A stretch of DNA of 64,000 nt from Carboxylicivirga fragile (lineage in GTDB: Bacteria > Bacteroidota > Bacteroidia > Bacteroidales > Marinilabiliaceae): assembly GCA_025499625.1 (NCBI GenBank), contig JAFMVD010000009.1, forward strand, positions 62,001-126,000, given 5' to 3'. The notes under the pieces are model-generated. The model did not search any database. It was not told the DNA's origin and saw nothing but the letters and a program-made list of their open reading frames with translations. Shown in pieces: positions 16,942 to 25,592 of this stretch. The position numbers and the translations under genes are program-made. Positions within the stretch are counted from its first letter, which is position 1; every line of letters begins with the position of its first letter.

Positions 16942-17574
16942 ATGAAAAAAGTAAACGTATTGAAAGGGTTTCTAGCTATCGCAGCGATAGCATTTTGTTC
17001 CGCTAGTTTAAGCGCAAAAGGTACAGTTTCAATTAACTCTTACCTTAAAACAAACTATGCAGTGGTATCAGCCCACAACTCTGAATTGAGTAACTTTAGA
17101 GTTAAAGTAATTGACGAAGAAGGAACTGAGCTATACTCAAGTCCAAACATCAAGAACACTTCAGCTTTCCAGAAGTTATTTGATCTTAACAGTTTCAAAA
17201 ATGGAAACTATAGTGTAGTGATTGTTTCAAAAGGCTCAAAAGCCACTGAAACGTTTAGAGTTGAAAATAGCACTTTAGTGTTGACGGAAGAATCTTTAAA
17301 GCCCTCTATTGAAAAAGAAGAGACTGAGTCAGCAAGATTAAGCCCTTTCTTCAGAAAAGAAGGTGATAACATTTACCTAAGTCACTTGAATTTTGACAAT
17401 AGCTTATTTTCAATTAGCATTGACGACATGAGAGGAAATGAAATCTTCAACTCAAGCTTACCACGCGAATCAAGCTATTCAGGAATTTTTGACATTAGCA
17501 GATTACCAGTAGGAGAGTATTCAGTATTAATTAAATCAGGAAAAGAATTGTACAGATATGAATTCAACAAGTAG
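16942..17574 (+). CDS. Secreted protein with two tandem beta-sandwich-like repeats
   Basis: A 210 aa exported protein with a classical signal peptide (basic MKKVNVLKG, hydrophobic core, cleavage near SLSAKG, about residue 26). The mature part holds two copies of a unit of about 75-80 residues. Each has a strand pattern ending (V/I)xDExGxEx(Y/F)xS, then (L/I)FDLxxF or IFDISRLP, then NGxYSVVI or VGEYSVLI. This resembles the fold of Bacteroidota C-terminal sorting-type or DUF3244-like domains, but I cannot assign a family firmly. It is a single gene with its own promoter and terminator. The very long upstream region suggests regulated, possibly high expression. Function unknown. Confidence 0.75.
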   Translation: MKKVNVLKGFLAIAAIAFCSASLSAKGTVSINSYLKTNYAVVSAHNSELSNFRVKVIDEEGTELYSSPNIKNTSAFQKLFDLNSFKNGNYSVVIVSKGSKATETFRVENSTLVLTEESLKPSIEKEETESARLSPFFRKEGDNIYLSHLNFDNSLFSISIDDMRGNEIFNSSLPRESSYSGIFDISRLPVGEYSVLIKSGKELYRYEFNK

Positions 17575-17622
17575 TGAAGATAGTGACCAAGGTGAGCAAC
17601 AGCAAACCTTAAAAGAACGAAT

Positions 17623-17660
17623 AAGCGGCGTTTCAAAGATTTGAAACACCGCTTTTTTTG
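17623..17660 (+). terminator. Terminator after the secreted repeat protein
   Basis: AAGCGGcGTTTCAA (17623-17636) pairs with TTGAAACaCCGCTT (17641-17654), with one mismatch, a 4-nt loop and a run of T. Confidence 0.85.
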
Positions 17661-17789
17661 TTATAATATCTAATCGGAGCAACTATATCGATTACAGCAT
17701 TCGACATTGCTTACAAAAGAAATACTTCTACATACCTCGGCGAGCTCGGTATTCAGACCACACTTTCTCTAGATAAAACTCTATTAATT

Positions 17790-19079
17790 TTACAAACTCC
17801 AATATGTTAGGTCTTTAATTTTATCGCGATATATTCCTTTAATATCAATGAAAACACCATTATCTACCAATATTGATTTAAAGTATGCTTCATCCAAATT
17901 GACATAGTCAGAATGATTAACGGCAACAATCACTGCATTATACTTCTCGGTAATTTTGTCAATTAATCCAAACCCATATTCATGCATTAATTCCTCCGAC
18001 GAGGCATGCGGATCAACAACATCCACATCGATACTAAAAGATTTTAGCTCATTAATAACATCGGTTACCTTTGAATTTCGAATATCACTCACATTCTCTT
18101 TGAAAGTAGCACCCATCACTAGCACCTTGGCGCCATTAATCTTGTTACCATCCGAAATCATTTTCTTAACTACTGTTTTGGCAACATGGCTACCCATTGA
18201 GTCATTAATGAATCTTCCGCCAGTAATTATCTTTGAATGATACCCTAACTCATTGGCCTTATAAGTCAAGTAATAAGGATCGACCCCGATACAGTGACCG
18301 CCAACTAAGCCGGGGAAGAACTTCAAGAAATTCCACTTGGTACCAGCTGCCTCCAATACTTCAAAGGTATTGATATTCATGCGATCGAATATCAATGACA
18401 ATTCGTTCATCAAAGCAATGTTTACATCGCGTTGGGTATTCTCAATGATCTTAGCAGCTTCAGCCACTTTTATTGTACTTGCTTTGTAAATACCTGCTGT
18501 AATAATACTTGCATATACCTCCTCAATAACTTTGGCCGATTCCTCATCGCTACCAGATACAATCTTTAATATCTTAGTAAGTGTATGTTCCTTATCTCCT
18601 GGGTTTATACGCTCTGGACTATAACCAATTTTAAAATCTTCGTTGAATTTCAATCCCGATTCAGCTTCAAGAATCGGCACACAATCCTCCTCAGTACATC
18701 CTGGATACACGGTTGATTCGAAAACCACATAATCACCTTTTTTAAGAATTTTACCAACAGCACGCGTTGCTCCCAAAAGCGGTGTTAAGTCTGGTAAATT
18801 ATGCATATTGATTGGCGTAGGCACCGCCACAACATGAAAATCAGCTTCTTTTAAATCTTCCGGATTACTGGTATACTTGATATCACAACCCTCAAAAGCC
18901 GAACTTTCCAACTCAGCACTTGGATCGATGCCATTACGCATCATTTCAACACGATCTTCCTTAATATCAAATCCAATAACGGACATTTTACGCGCAAATT
19001 CCAATGCAATTGGTAATCCAACATATCCCAGTCCAACGACTGATAACTTCTTCTTTTTTGATAATAATTCCTTAAGCAT
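17790..19079 (-). CDS. Nucleotide-sugar 6-dehydrogenase (WbpA/TviB-like)
   Basis: NAD-dependent oxidation of a UDP-N-acetylhexosamine at C6 to the uronic acid, a precursor of acidic surface polysaccharides. The Rossmann motif VVGLGYVGLP is at residues 14-23. The central ESTVYPGCTE and SPERINPGD and the catalytic Cys263 in VGGHCIGVDPYYL are all present. The three-domain UDP-Glc/GDP-Man dehydrogenase layout is complete at 429 aa. It is closer in motif style to WbpA/TviB (UDP-GlcNAc or GalNAc 6-dehydrogenase) than to Ugd. It is the last gene of a minus-strand cluster wzi-like, aminotransferase, acetyltransferase, dehydrogenase; 34 bp separate it from the acetyltransferase gene. Confidence 0.92.
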   Translation of the reverse strand: MLKELLSKKKKLSVVGLGYVGLPIALEFARKMSVIGFDIKEDRVEMMRNGIDPSAELESSAFEGCDIKYTSNPEDLKEADFHVVAVPTPINMHNLPDLTPLLGATRAVGKILKKGDYVVFESTVYPGCTEEDCVPILEAESGLKFNEDFKIGYSPERINPGDKEHTLTKILKIVSGSDEESAKVIEEVYASIITAGIYKASTIKVAEAAKIIENTQRDVNIALMNELSLIFDRMNINTFEVLEAAGTKWNFLKFFPGLVGGHCIGVDPYYLTYKANELGYHSKIITGGRFINDSMGSHVAKTVVKKMISDGNKINGAKVLVMGATFKENVSDIRNSKVTDVINELKSFSIDVDVVDPHASSEELMHEYGFGLIDKITEKYNAVIVAVNHSDYVNLDEAYFKSILVDNGVFIDIKGIYRDKIKDLTYWSL

Positions 19080-19113
19080 AGCTATTTATTATAGATTGTT
19101 AGGCTTGTATTAT

Positions 19114-19707
19114 TTATGACTTATTTTCTTTCAATTTACTTACTGCATTATCTTTTAACTGGTAACGTTCTTTACTCTCAGGACAAAGGGCAATTCCTTC
19201 TTCATTAAACTCAAGCCGATGACCATATTCACTCATCCAGCCGATTTGTTTTGATGGATTTCCAACCACCAAAGCATAGGCTGGAACGTGCTTGGTCACC
19301 ACTGCTCCAGCTCCAATAAAGGCAAATTCTCCAATATCGTGCCCACACACAACCGTTGAGTTGGCACCAATGGTTGCCCCTCTCTTCACCAAGGTTTTTT
19401 GATAGTCACCCCTACGATTAACCGCACTTCGTGGATTGATAACATTGGTAAAAACCATTGATGGCCCCAGGAACACATCGTCCTCACACTCAACACCCGT
19501 ATAGATAGAAACGTTATTCTGTACTTTTACATTTTTGCCCAATTTCACATTGGGCGATATAACCACATTCTGGCCAAGATTACAGCCTTCACCAATTTGA
19601 CAATTTTCCATCACATGCGAAAAATGCCAGATTTTAACACCTCTGGCTATCTGACAAGGCTGATCAATTACAGCCGTTTCATGTGCAAAATATTCTTTCT
19701 CGCTCAT
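19114..19707 (-). CDS. Left-handed beta-helix N-acetyltransferase (WbpD/WlbB-like)
   Basis: Acetyl-CoA-dependent acetyltransferase of the hexapeptide-repeat family. Close relatives WbpD and WlbB acetylate the C3 amino group of UDP-2-acetamido-3-amino-glucuronate. The 197 aa are mostly hexapeptide turns ([20 protein letters not shown], then [20 protein letters not shown]). The family-typical [15 protein letters not shown] loop and the C-terminal [14 protein letters not shown] are present. The start overlaps the stop of the aminotransferase gene by 4 bp (19704-19707), consistent with sequential steps of one pathway. Confidence 0.92.
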   Translation of the reverse strand: MSEKEYFAHETAVIDQPCQIARGVKIWHFSHVMENCQIGEGCNLGQNVVISPNVKLGKNVKVQNNVSIYTGVECEDDVFLGPSMVFTNVINPRSAVNRRGDYQKTLVKRGATIGANSTVVCGHDIGEFAFIGAGAVVTKHVPAYALVVGNPSKQIGWMSEYGHRLEFNEEGIALCPESKERYQLKDNAVSKLKENKS

Positions 19708-20831
19708 GGCTTAAAAAAATCTATAATTGATTGCGTAATATATTTTAATTGCCCTTCGTCCAACTCAGTATGCATGGGTAAAGATAATACCTCACGGCTC
19801 AGGTCTTCGGAAATTGGTAATGATTGATTATTTTCGCAGTAGGCCTCAAAAGCTTCTTGCTGGTGCAACGATACCGGATAATATACCATCGAAGGAATAC
19901 CTTTCTCCTTCAGGAAAGCTTGCAAAGCATCGCGCTTACCATCTTTTACCTTTAAGGTATATTGATGAAAAGTATGACGAGAAGCTGCATCGCGAACAGG
20001 TATATCTAGCCCTTCCAGATCACCTAGTTTCTGATCGTAATAGTCGGCAGCTACTCTGCGTCGATTATTAAAGTCGTCAAGGTGTTTTAATTTCACATCC
20101 AAAACGGCGGCTTGCAAAGTATCCAAACGGGAATTAACGCCAATCACCTGGTGGTAATATTTTTTACGCGAACCATGATTCACTATCATCCGCATCATGG
20201 CAGCTAATTCATCATTGTTAGTAAAACAAGCACCGCCATCACCAAAACATCCCAGATTTTTAGATGGGAAAAATGATGTACAACCAATGTTACCAATTGT
20301 TCCCAATTTTAATTTTGTATCATTTAATGAATAATCGGAACCAATGGCTTGCGCAGTATCTTCAACAACAGCCAAATTGTGCTTATTCGCAATTTTCATA
20401 ATAGCCGACATATCAGCTCCCTGCCCAAATAGATGAACCGGAATGATTGCTTTTGTCTTATCCGTAACCGCTTCTTCCACTTCATTGGGCAACAAAGTAA
20501 AAGTTGAAGGATCAACATCCACCAAAACAGGCTTCAACTTTAATAAAGCGATCACCTCAACAGTTGCAATAAAAGTAAATGTTGATGTTATCACTTCATC
20601 GCCCGGCTGTAAACCAAGTGCCATTAAAGCAATTTGTAAGGCATCTGTTCCATTGGCACAGGGAATAACATGCTTTACTCCAAGATAATTCTCCAAGTTA
20701 CTCTGAAAAGACTTTACGGCAGGTCCATTTATAAACGCAGTTTGCTCCAATACTTCAGCCATTGATGCATCTATATCCTTTTGCAAACGTTTATATTGGC
20801 GATTCAAATCCACCATCTTTATTTGATCCAT
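19704..20831 (-). CDS. DegT/DnrJ/EryC1/StrS PLP-dependent sugar aminotransferase (WbpE-like)
   Basis: Transfers an amino group from glutamate to a keto nucleotide sugar. The 375 aa show the family hallmarks: MVDLNRQY start block, [32 protein letters not shown], the cofactor-binding D158 in [10 protein letters not shown] and the Schiff-base Lys191 in [14 protein letters not shown]. The pairing with WbpA- and WbpD-like genes suggests it makes UDP-2-acetamido-3-amino-uronate. The expected 3-dehydrogenase (WbpB) is not in this window. It starts 16 bp after the stop of the Wzi-like gene. Confidence 0.93.
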   Translation of the reverse strand: MDQIKMVDLNRQYKRLQKDIDASMAEVLEQTAFINGPAVKSFQSNLENYLGVKHVIPCANGTDALQIALMALGLQPGDEVITSTFTFIATVEVIALLKLKPVLVDVDPSTFTLLPNEVEEAVTDKTKAIIPVHLFGQGADMSAIMKIANKHNLAVVEDTAQAIGSDYSLNDTKLKLGTIGNIGCTSFFPSKNLGCFGDGGACFTNNDELAAMMRMIVNHGSRKKYYHQVIGVNSRLDTLQAAVLDVKLKHLDDFNNRRRVAADYYDQKLGDLEGLDIPVRDAASRHTFHQYTLKVKDGKRDALQAFLKEKGIPSMVYYPVSLHQQEAFEAYCENNQSLPISEDLSREVLSLPMHTELDEGQLKYITQSIIDFFKP

Positions 20832-20847
20832 TGTCTTTCTTTAATTA

Positions 20848-22494
20848 TTAAAACCCAAAATTCAGTCCAAATGAAACAATATTATCTCCAGCTAAGAAGA
20901 AAGGATTCGTATATTTTTCCATATCCGGCCCGCTTATTGAATTCTTCTGATATTCCACAAAGATATATCCATCGTGTATAATTTGGTACTTCGATGTAAA
21001 GGTAATATTAGTATTTTTCCAGCGAACTTCATTCATATAAGGTAAACCCTTACGAATTTCTTCCTGATCCTGATTAATCTCGGGATGATCATCCATTTCA
21101 CCTTTATCAAATATCTCCTGATAATCTTTTCCTTTTTTAAGCGTAGAATAGCTTAACTGCAGGTCGAGCCCCCTGATGGGCTTGTAACGAACAGCCAAAT
21201 ACAACTCTTCAGAATTATCGAGCATGTAACTTCCCATACTAAACTGATTACTCTTAAAAGTAACCGTTGGTACAAAATGTTGATAAACCAAGGGGCGAAT
21301 CCTTGTATACTCGGCAGTAAACGAGAAATCAGGAAGTAAATCTGTGACGCGGGCGCCGACTTTGACAGCAATATCGTTTGATTGCTTATCACTCTTGAAC
21401 ATATTCGTCAAGCTAACTTCATCGATAAACACACTGGTATATAAATGCAATTTATTTATCTGACGACTGCTAATATCAAAATACATTTGCGCATTATGTC
21501 CCACCCAATTATCCCAGGAGTTATAAGTGTGATCAGCCGACTTATAAAAAAGAAATGGCACCATATAAGTAGGATTAAAATCCGTATCGCCATAAATAAT
21601 TGAATTTCCAAAGGAGATATTTAGCTTTGGACAGGGTTTGATGGTGAACATATTGGCGGCGATAAACTTATTGGCAAACACTTCACGCTCGCCATTAAAA
21701 ACACCGTAGGTTCGCGTACTGTCAATCACTTCGCTTACCAGCCAGCCATGAATGTAGTTAAAGTCAAACCAACTAACAGGTGACATCTTGAACGAGATAA
21801 ATCCAAACGAAGGCGTACGACCCGACATTATCACAGATTGATTATAGCCACTGCCCCACGAAAAATGATCTTTATGCAAGCCTAAACTACCCCAATTCCA
21901 CGAAAGCGTAATGCCTCCGCGGGTTTCGGAATAATCCTTATCTGAATTATCCCCTTTATAAACAGCCCCTGGTCGTTTACTTATATATTGCGATCCACCT
22001 AGAAAATGTGATTCATGATTATCTCTTAAACTCCCATAGATACCAACATGCTTACCAATGGTTCCATGAAACTCGGCGCCACCCCATCGATGGTATTCGG
22101 TTTTCTCTCCATTATTGAAGAATTGCCCACCTAAAATAGGGTTAACAGTGATCTTAAATAATGAATCGCTATGATAAAATAAATCCCAGCGCTTATCAAA
22201 GTCTTTACCTACAATTAGTTCTTTATTGAAATCCTTAAGATAAAAATCTAATTCTTTCTGCTGACGTTTAGATAACCCAGCATCACCATTGGCAGCTTGA
22301 AGCCAAGTTGCAATTTGCTTTCGCGAATAGGGTTTTATGACTGAATTAACTTCGATCACACCCTTATTGGCAAGCTCATCAATAAAATCATAGAGCACCT
22401 CATTACTTATATGGTGAGGCACATTTTGCCCAACACCTTTATAAATAAATACGAACACTACTAAAACCGTAAGAACAAAGCTTTTAATGCTCAT
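20848..22494 (-). CDS. Capsule assembly Wzi-family outer-membrane beta-barrel
   Basis: Predicted outer-membrane barrel of the Wzi family, which in Enterobacteria anchors group 1 capsule at the surface. A signal peptide covers residues 1-22 (hydrophobic core ending GVGQ). An N-terminal helical plug-like region (about 30-95, with YDFIDELANKGVI and KPYSRKQIATWL) is typical of Bacteroidota Wzi-like proteins. About 430 residues of alternating strands rich in Trp/Tyr/Phe follow (GGITLSWNWGSLGLHKDHFSWGSG) and end in an aromatic residue (SFGLNFGF), as expected for BAM substrates. The 548 aa are full length. It is the first gene of the nucleotide-sugar cluster. Family assignment is by architecture rather than strong motifs. 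Confidence 0.78.
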   Translation of the reverse strand: MSIKSFVLTVLVVFVFIYKGVGQNVPHHISNEVLYDFIDELANKGVIEVNSVIKPYSRKQIATWLQAANGDAGLSKRQQKELDFYLKDFNKELIVGKDFDKRWDLFYHSDSLFKITVNPILGGQFFNNGEKTEYHRWGGAEFHGTIGKHVGIYGSLRDNHESHFLGGSQYISKRPGAVYKGDNSDKDYSETRGGITLSWNWGSLGLHKDHFSWGSGYNQSVIMSGRTPSFGFISFKMSPVSWFDFNYIHGWLVSEVIDSTRTYGVFNGEREVFANKFIAANMFTIKPCPKLNISFGNSIIYGDTDFNPTYMVPFLFYKSADHTYNSWDNWVGHNAQMYFDISSRQINKLHLYTSVFIDEVSLTNMFKSDKQSNDIAVKVGARVTDLLPDFSFTAEYTRIRPLVYQHFVPTVTFKSNQFSMGSYMLDNSEELYLAVRYKPIRGLDLQLSYSTLKKGKDYQEIFDKGEMDDHPEINQDQEEIRKGLPYMNEVRWKNTNITFTSKYQIIHDGYIFVEYQKNSISGPDMEKYTNPFFLAGDNIVSFGLNFGF

Positions 22495-22664
22495 TAAAAA
22501 TACTTTTCAATTTTACCGAGATCGAAAGTAATTAATTATCAGAAAGTCATCAAATCAAACAAGCTGACATTCAAGCAATATAGATACTGCTTATCAACAG
22601 AAAATACTTGATCGTCATGCGCAAGGTCAATCTTAACAATGCCCACACCTTGTTTACCAAAAAG

Positions 22665-22696
22665 ATAAAAAAAAGGGATCGAGCCAAGCTGATCCC
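22665..22696 (-). terminator. Terminator after metK
   Basis: On the minus strand GGGATC (plus 22691-22696) pairs with GATCCC (plus 22675-22680) and is followed by a run of U (A run at plus 22668-22674). It lies 27 bp past the metK stop. The remaining 22495-22664 holds no gene I can support. Confidence 0.8.
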
Positions 22697-22722
22697 AATT
22701 CTTTATGATGTAATAAAATCGC

Positions 22723-23970
22723 TTACAAAGCGAACTTAGTTTTAATTTCATCAACAAAATCAAGCTTTTCCCAAGTAAAGAACTCAACTTCTTTACTCAC
22801 CTTTTGGCCATTTTCAATAAACTCTACTGAATCGGTATAAGGCGTACGACCTACGTGACCATAAGCTGCAGTTGGTTCAAATATTGGATTCTTCAAGCCA
22901 AAGCGCTTCACAATTGCACTTGGACGTAAGTCAAAGATTGTCTCAACCGCTTCTGCAATCTGCGTATCACTCATGTCAACTTTTGCTGTTCCATAAGTAT
23001 TAATGTATAAACCAACAGGCTTGGCAACACCAATGGCATAAGCTACTTGAACCAAAATCTCATCGGCAACACCTGCTGCAACCAGGTTTTTGGCAATGTG
23101 ACGTGTGGCATAAGCAGCAGAACGATCCACCTTTGAGCTATCCTTTCCACTGAAAGCACCTCCACCATGAGCGCCTTTGCCACCGTAGGTATCTACAATG
23201 ATTTTACGACCGGTTAAACCAGTATCGCCATGCGGCCCACCAATTACAAATTTACCGGTTGGATTAACATGTAATATATAGTCATCAAACAGATGTTGTT
23301 GTTCTTTTGGTAAAATGGCTTTCACACGAGGGATTAAAATCTCTTGCACATCGCTTTTGATTTTTGCCAGCATAGGTTCATCCTCATCAAACTCGTCGTG
23401 CTGGGTAGAAACCACAATCGTATGCACTTTTAGTGGCTTATTATCCTCTGAATACTCCACCGTAACTTGGCTCTTTGAGTCTGGGCGCAAATAAGTCATC
23501 ACTTTTTCTTCACGACGAATAGCTGCCAACTCTTTCAATAGAACATGCGACAAATATAGAGGTAATGGCAAATAGTCTTCCGTATCCTTGCATGCATAAC
23601 CAAACATCATTCCTTGGTCACCGGCTCCTTGATCTTCCTCCGATTCACGCTCAACACCACGATTAATATCTTCCGATTGCTCGTGCAAGGCAGAAATTAC
23701 ACCACAGGATCCTGAGTCAAACATATAAGCGGCATCGGTATAACCAATTCGTTCAATCACCTTACGTGCAATATTCTGCACTGGCACAAAACCTTTTGTT
23801 TTAACCTCACCACTCACAACAACCAAACCTGTTGTTACCAACGTTTCGCATGCCACTTTTGATTCTGCATCTTGTCGAAGTAATTCATCTAGTATTGCAT
23901 CGGAAACTTGATCAGCTACTTTATCAGGGTGTCCTTCTGACACAGACTCTGATGTAAATAAATATCCCAT
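22723..23970 (-). CDS. metK: S-adenosylmethionine synthetase
   Basis: Makes S-adenosylmethionine from methionine and ATP. The start is set at 23970 ([20 protein letters not shown]), the invariant N-terminus. The frame runs 43 codons further upstream, but that part lies in the leader and has no family similarity. The 415 aa contain [17 protein letters not shown], the flexible-loop-adjacent [20 protein letters not shown] and [20 protein letters not shown]. It is a single gene with a terminator. The leader of roughly 150 nt may be structured (see 24055-24102). Confidence 0.95.
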   Translation of the reverse strand: MGYLFTSESVSEGHPDKVADQVSDAILDELLRQDAESKVACETLVTTGLVVVSGEVKTKGFVPVQNIARKVIERIGYTDAAYMFDSGSCGVISALHEQSEDINRGVERESEEDQGAGDQGMMFGYACKDTEDYLPLPLYLSHVLLKELAAIRREEKVMTYLRPDSKSQVTVEYSEDNKPLKVHTIVVSTQHDEFDEDEPMLAKIKSDVQEILIPRVKAILPKEQQHLFDDYILHVNPTGKFVIGGPHGDTGLTGRKIIVDTYGGKGAHGGGAFSGKDSSKVDRSAAYATRHIAKNLVAAGVADEILVQVAYAIGVAKPVGLYINTYGTAKVDMSDTQIAEAVETIFDLRPSAIVKRFGLKNPIFEPTAAYGHVGRTPYTDSVEFIENGQKVSKEVEFFTWEKLDFVDEIKTKFAL

Positions 23971-24054
23971 ATCGTTAAAATTATTACAGCAACATACATG
24001 TGCAAGCTGCCTTTTTACTATTAATATTGATATGTGAAAAGAGGGGATAAAACG

Positions 24055-24102
24055 GAATTTGCGTTTTAGCACTTTTTTTGAGTGGTTGCAATCAGCCAAA
24101 TC
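24055..24102 (-). promoter_or_regulatory. Possible structured element in the metK leader
   Basis: On the minus strand a helix ATTTG/CAAAT (plus 24097-24101 with 24057-24061) encloses TGATTGCAACC, a CACT/AGTG hairpin and GCTAAAAC. The GATT...ACC...GCTAAA order loosely recalls SAM-II/SAM-V riboswitch cores, but I cannot build a convincing consensus fold by eye. A near-consensus -7 element (TTAATTTG, plus 24122-24129) lies just upstream. Confidence 0.25.
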
Positions 24103-24275
24103 TTTCCACTTTTCACTGATGCAAATTAAAGTATTTCTTTATTTTTGTGCAAATAATATTAAGAGTTTTATGTCTTATTAACTAATAAGATGATTGAATA
24201 TCAACAACAAAGATCGTTTCAGGGAAAATGATGAAAAAAATATTTCAGATTATTTTATATTTTTTCGAGAAAATA

Positions 24276-24306
24276 TTTGGAAGAATTTGAATTTGATATA
24301 TCTTTG
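24276..24306 (+). promoter_or_regulatory. Bacteroidota-type promoter for tRNA-Glu/rpsT/tRNA-Glu
   Basis: TTTG (24276-24279), a 19-nt spacer and TATCTTTG (24299-24306) form a textbook sigma-ABfr promoter. Transcription would start near 24313, about 35 nt before the first tRNA. Confidence 0.8.
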
Positions 24307-24347
24307 CATCCGCATTTGAGACAAGAACACATGTCCAAGAGCAATAA

Positions 24348-24419
24348 GGTCCCTTCGTCTAGTGGTTAGGACACAAGGTTTTCATCCTTGAAACAGGAGT
24401 TCGATTCTCCTAGGGACTA
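24348..24419 (+). tRNA. tRNA-Glu (UUC), copy 1
   Basis: A 72-nt cloverleaf. Acceptor GGTCCCT/AGGGACT has a G-U first pair. The anticodon stem CAAGG/CCTTG holds loop TTTTCAT with anticodon TTC. The T arm is AGGAG-TTCGATT-CTCCT and the discriminator is A. CCA is not encoded. It is identical to the copy at 24721-24792. Confidence 0.96.
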
Positions 24420-24455
24420 CTAAAGTAAGAAATTTAACAATTTATTTGTAGTACG

Positions 24456-24707
24456 ATGGCAAATCATCAATCAGCAAAAAAGAGAATTCGTCAGATAGAG
24501 AAGAGAAGAGTTCATAACAGATACTTCGCAAAAACTGCTCGTAACGCTGTGAAAGAACTAAGAGGAACGTCTGAGAAAGAAGCCGCACAGGAATTATTAC
24601 CTAAGGTAGCTTCAATGCTTGACAAATTGGCTAAAAGAAACATTATTCATAAGAATAAAGCTTCTAACCTAAAGTCAAAGTTAGCTGGACACGTTAACAA
24701 GCTTTAA
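24456..24707 (+). CDS. rpsT: 30S ribosomal protein S20
   Basis: Small-subunit protein binding 16S rRNA. The 83 aa are highly basic and helical with the typical start [17 protein letters not shown] and the later [18 protein letters not shown] tail. It lies between two identical tRNA-Glu genes, 36 bp after the first and 13 bp before the second. There is no terminator until 24827, so all three should share one transcript from the promoter at 24276, needing tRNA processing on both sides of the mRNA. Confidence 0.96.
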   Translation: MANHQSAKKRIRQIEKRRVHNRYFAKTARNAVKELRGTSEKEAAQELLPKVASMLDKLAKRNIIHKNKASNLKSKLAGHVNKL

Positions 24708-24720
24708 TAAACAATATTAA

Positions 24721-24792
24721 GGTCCCTTCGTCTAGTGGTTAGGACACAAGGTTTTCATCCTTGAAACAGGAGTTCGATTCTCCTAGGGACTA
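24721..24792 (+). tRNA. tRNA-Glu (UUC), copy 2
   Basis: Base-for-base the same 72 nt as the copy at 24348-24419, with the same anticodon TTC and no encoded CCA. It sits 13 bp after the rpsT stop and immediately before a strong terminator. Confidence 0.96.
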
Positions 24793-24796
24793 CTGA

Positions 24797-24827
24797 ACCT
24801 TCTATACAAAGTATAGAAGGTTTTTTT
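24797..24827 (+). terminator. Terminator of the tRNA-Glu/rpsT/tRNA-Glu unit
   Basis: ACCTTCTATAC (24797-24807) pairs with GTATAGAAGGT (24811-24821) across a 3-nt loop, followed by seven T. Confidence 0.92.
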
Positions 24828-24887
24828 GTGCCTTATACTTTACTTTTTGCTATATCGGCTCTATCTTATCTGGATAAATACTTTCAG

Positions 24888-25586
24888 ATGGAAACATATC
24901 AACATCTAAGCATTAAAGATTGGGCTCTGGAAGATCGTCCAAGAGAGAAATTACTCAATAAAGGATTAGCTTCACTATCCGATGCAGAGCTATTAGCAAT
25001 ATTAATTGGTTCAGGCAGCGCCAAAGAAAGTGCCGTTGAGCTATCAAAGAAAATACTACTCGATTGCTCAAACAACCTGAATGAACTAGGTAAGAAATCG
25101 GTATCGGACTTAAAATCAAAATACCATGGCATAGGCGATGCTAAAGCAATAACTATAGTTGCTTCGCTTGAACTAGGCCGACGTAGAAAATTGCAAGACT
25201 CGCAAGAAAAAACAAAAATTACAAGCAGCCAGGATGTTTTTAATATTTTCAATCCCATCTTAGGCGATTTACCTCACGAAGAATTTTGGATACTTCTTCT
25301 TAATCGCTCAAATAAAATTCTGACTCGTTATAAAATTAGCCAAGGTGGAATTGCCGGAACTGTAATTGATGTGCGATTAATTCTTAAAACCGCCATCGAC
25401 AACCTGGCCTCTTCAATCATTTTATGTCATAACCACCCTAGTGGCAACAAGGTGCCAAGCGACATGGATAAAACTATTACCACGAAACTTAAAGAAGCAG
25501 GAAAAATTATGGACATTCCGGTATTGGATCATATTATTGTTACCGAGGATAGCTACTATAGCTTTGCGGATGAAGGGGAGATTTAA
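24888..25586 (+). CDS. radC: RadC/MPN-domain protein
   Basis: Member of the RadC (UPF0758) family, once linked to DNA repair; its true function is uncertain. The start is at 24888 (METYQHLSIKDWALEDRPRE), since RadC proteins begin with this W-x-x-E-D-R-P-R-E-K block. The frame is open 20 codons upstream, directly behind a terminator. The 232 aa comprise an N-terminal helix-hairpin-helix region (to about 100) and a C-terminal JAB1/MPN metalloprotease-like domain. The metal-binding motif HNHPSGNKVPSDMD is at H181, H183 and D194. It is a single gene whose stop is 6 bp from the stop of the convergent glycosyltransferase. Confidence 0.93.
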   Translation: METYQHLSIKDWALEDRPREKLLNKGLASLSDAELLAILIGSGSAKESAVELSKKILLDCSNNLNELGKKSVSDLKSKYHGIGDAKAITIVASLELGRRRKLQDSQEKTKITSSQDVFNIFNPILGDLPHEEFWILLLNRSNKILTRYKISQGGIAGTVIDVRLILKTAIDNLASSIILCHNHPSGNKVPSDMDKTITTKLKEAGKIMDIPVLDHIIVTEDSYYSFADEGEI

Positions 25587-25592
25587 TGAGTA

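Noticed and set aside
22539-22787. Minus-strand ORF overlapping the metK 3' end
   Set aside because: It runs through the metK terminator and out of frame with metK; composition does not look like a protein.
23971-24347. Additional plus-strand promoter TATTTTTG at 24140
   Set aside because: It matches the -7 consensus but lacks a -33 motif, and a much better promoter lies at 24276-24306 for the only downstream genes.
24348-24792. Integrative element between two tRNA-Glu attachment sites
   Set aside because: The DNA between the identical tRNAs is only rpsT, a core ribosomal gene, so there is no inserted cargo.
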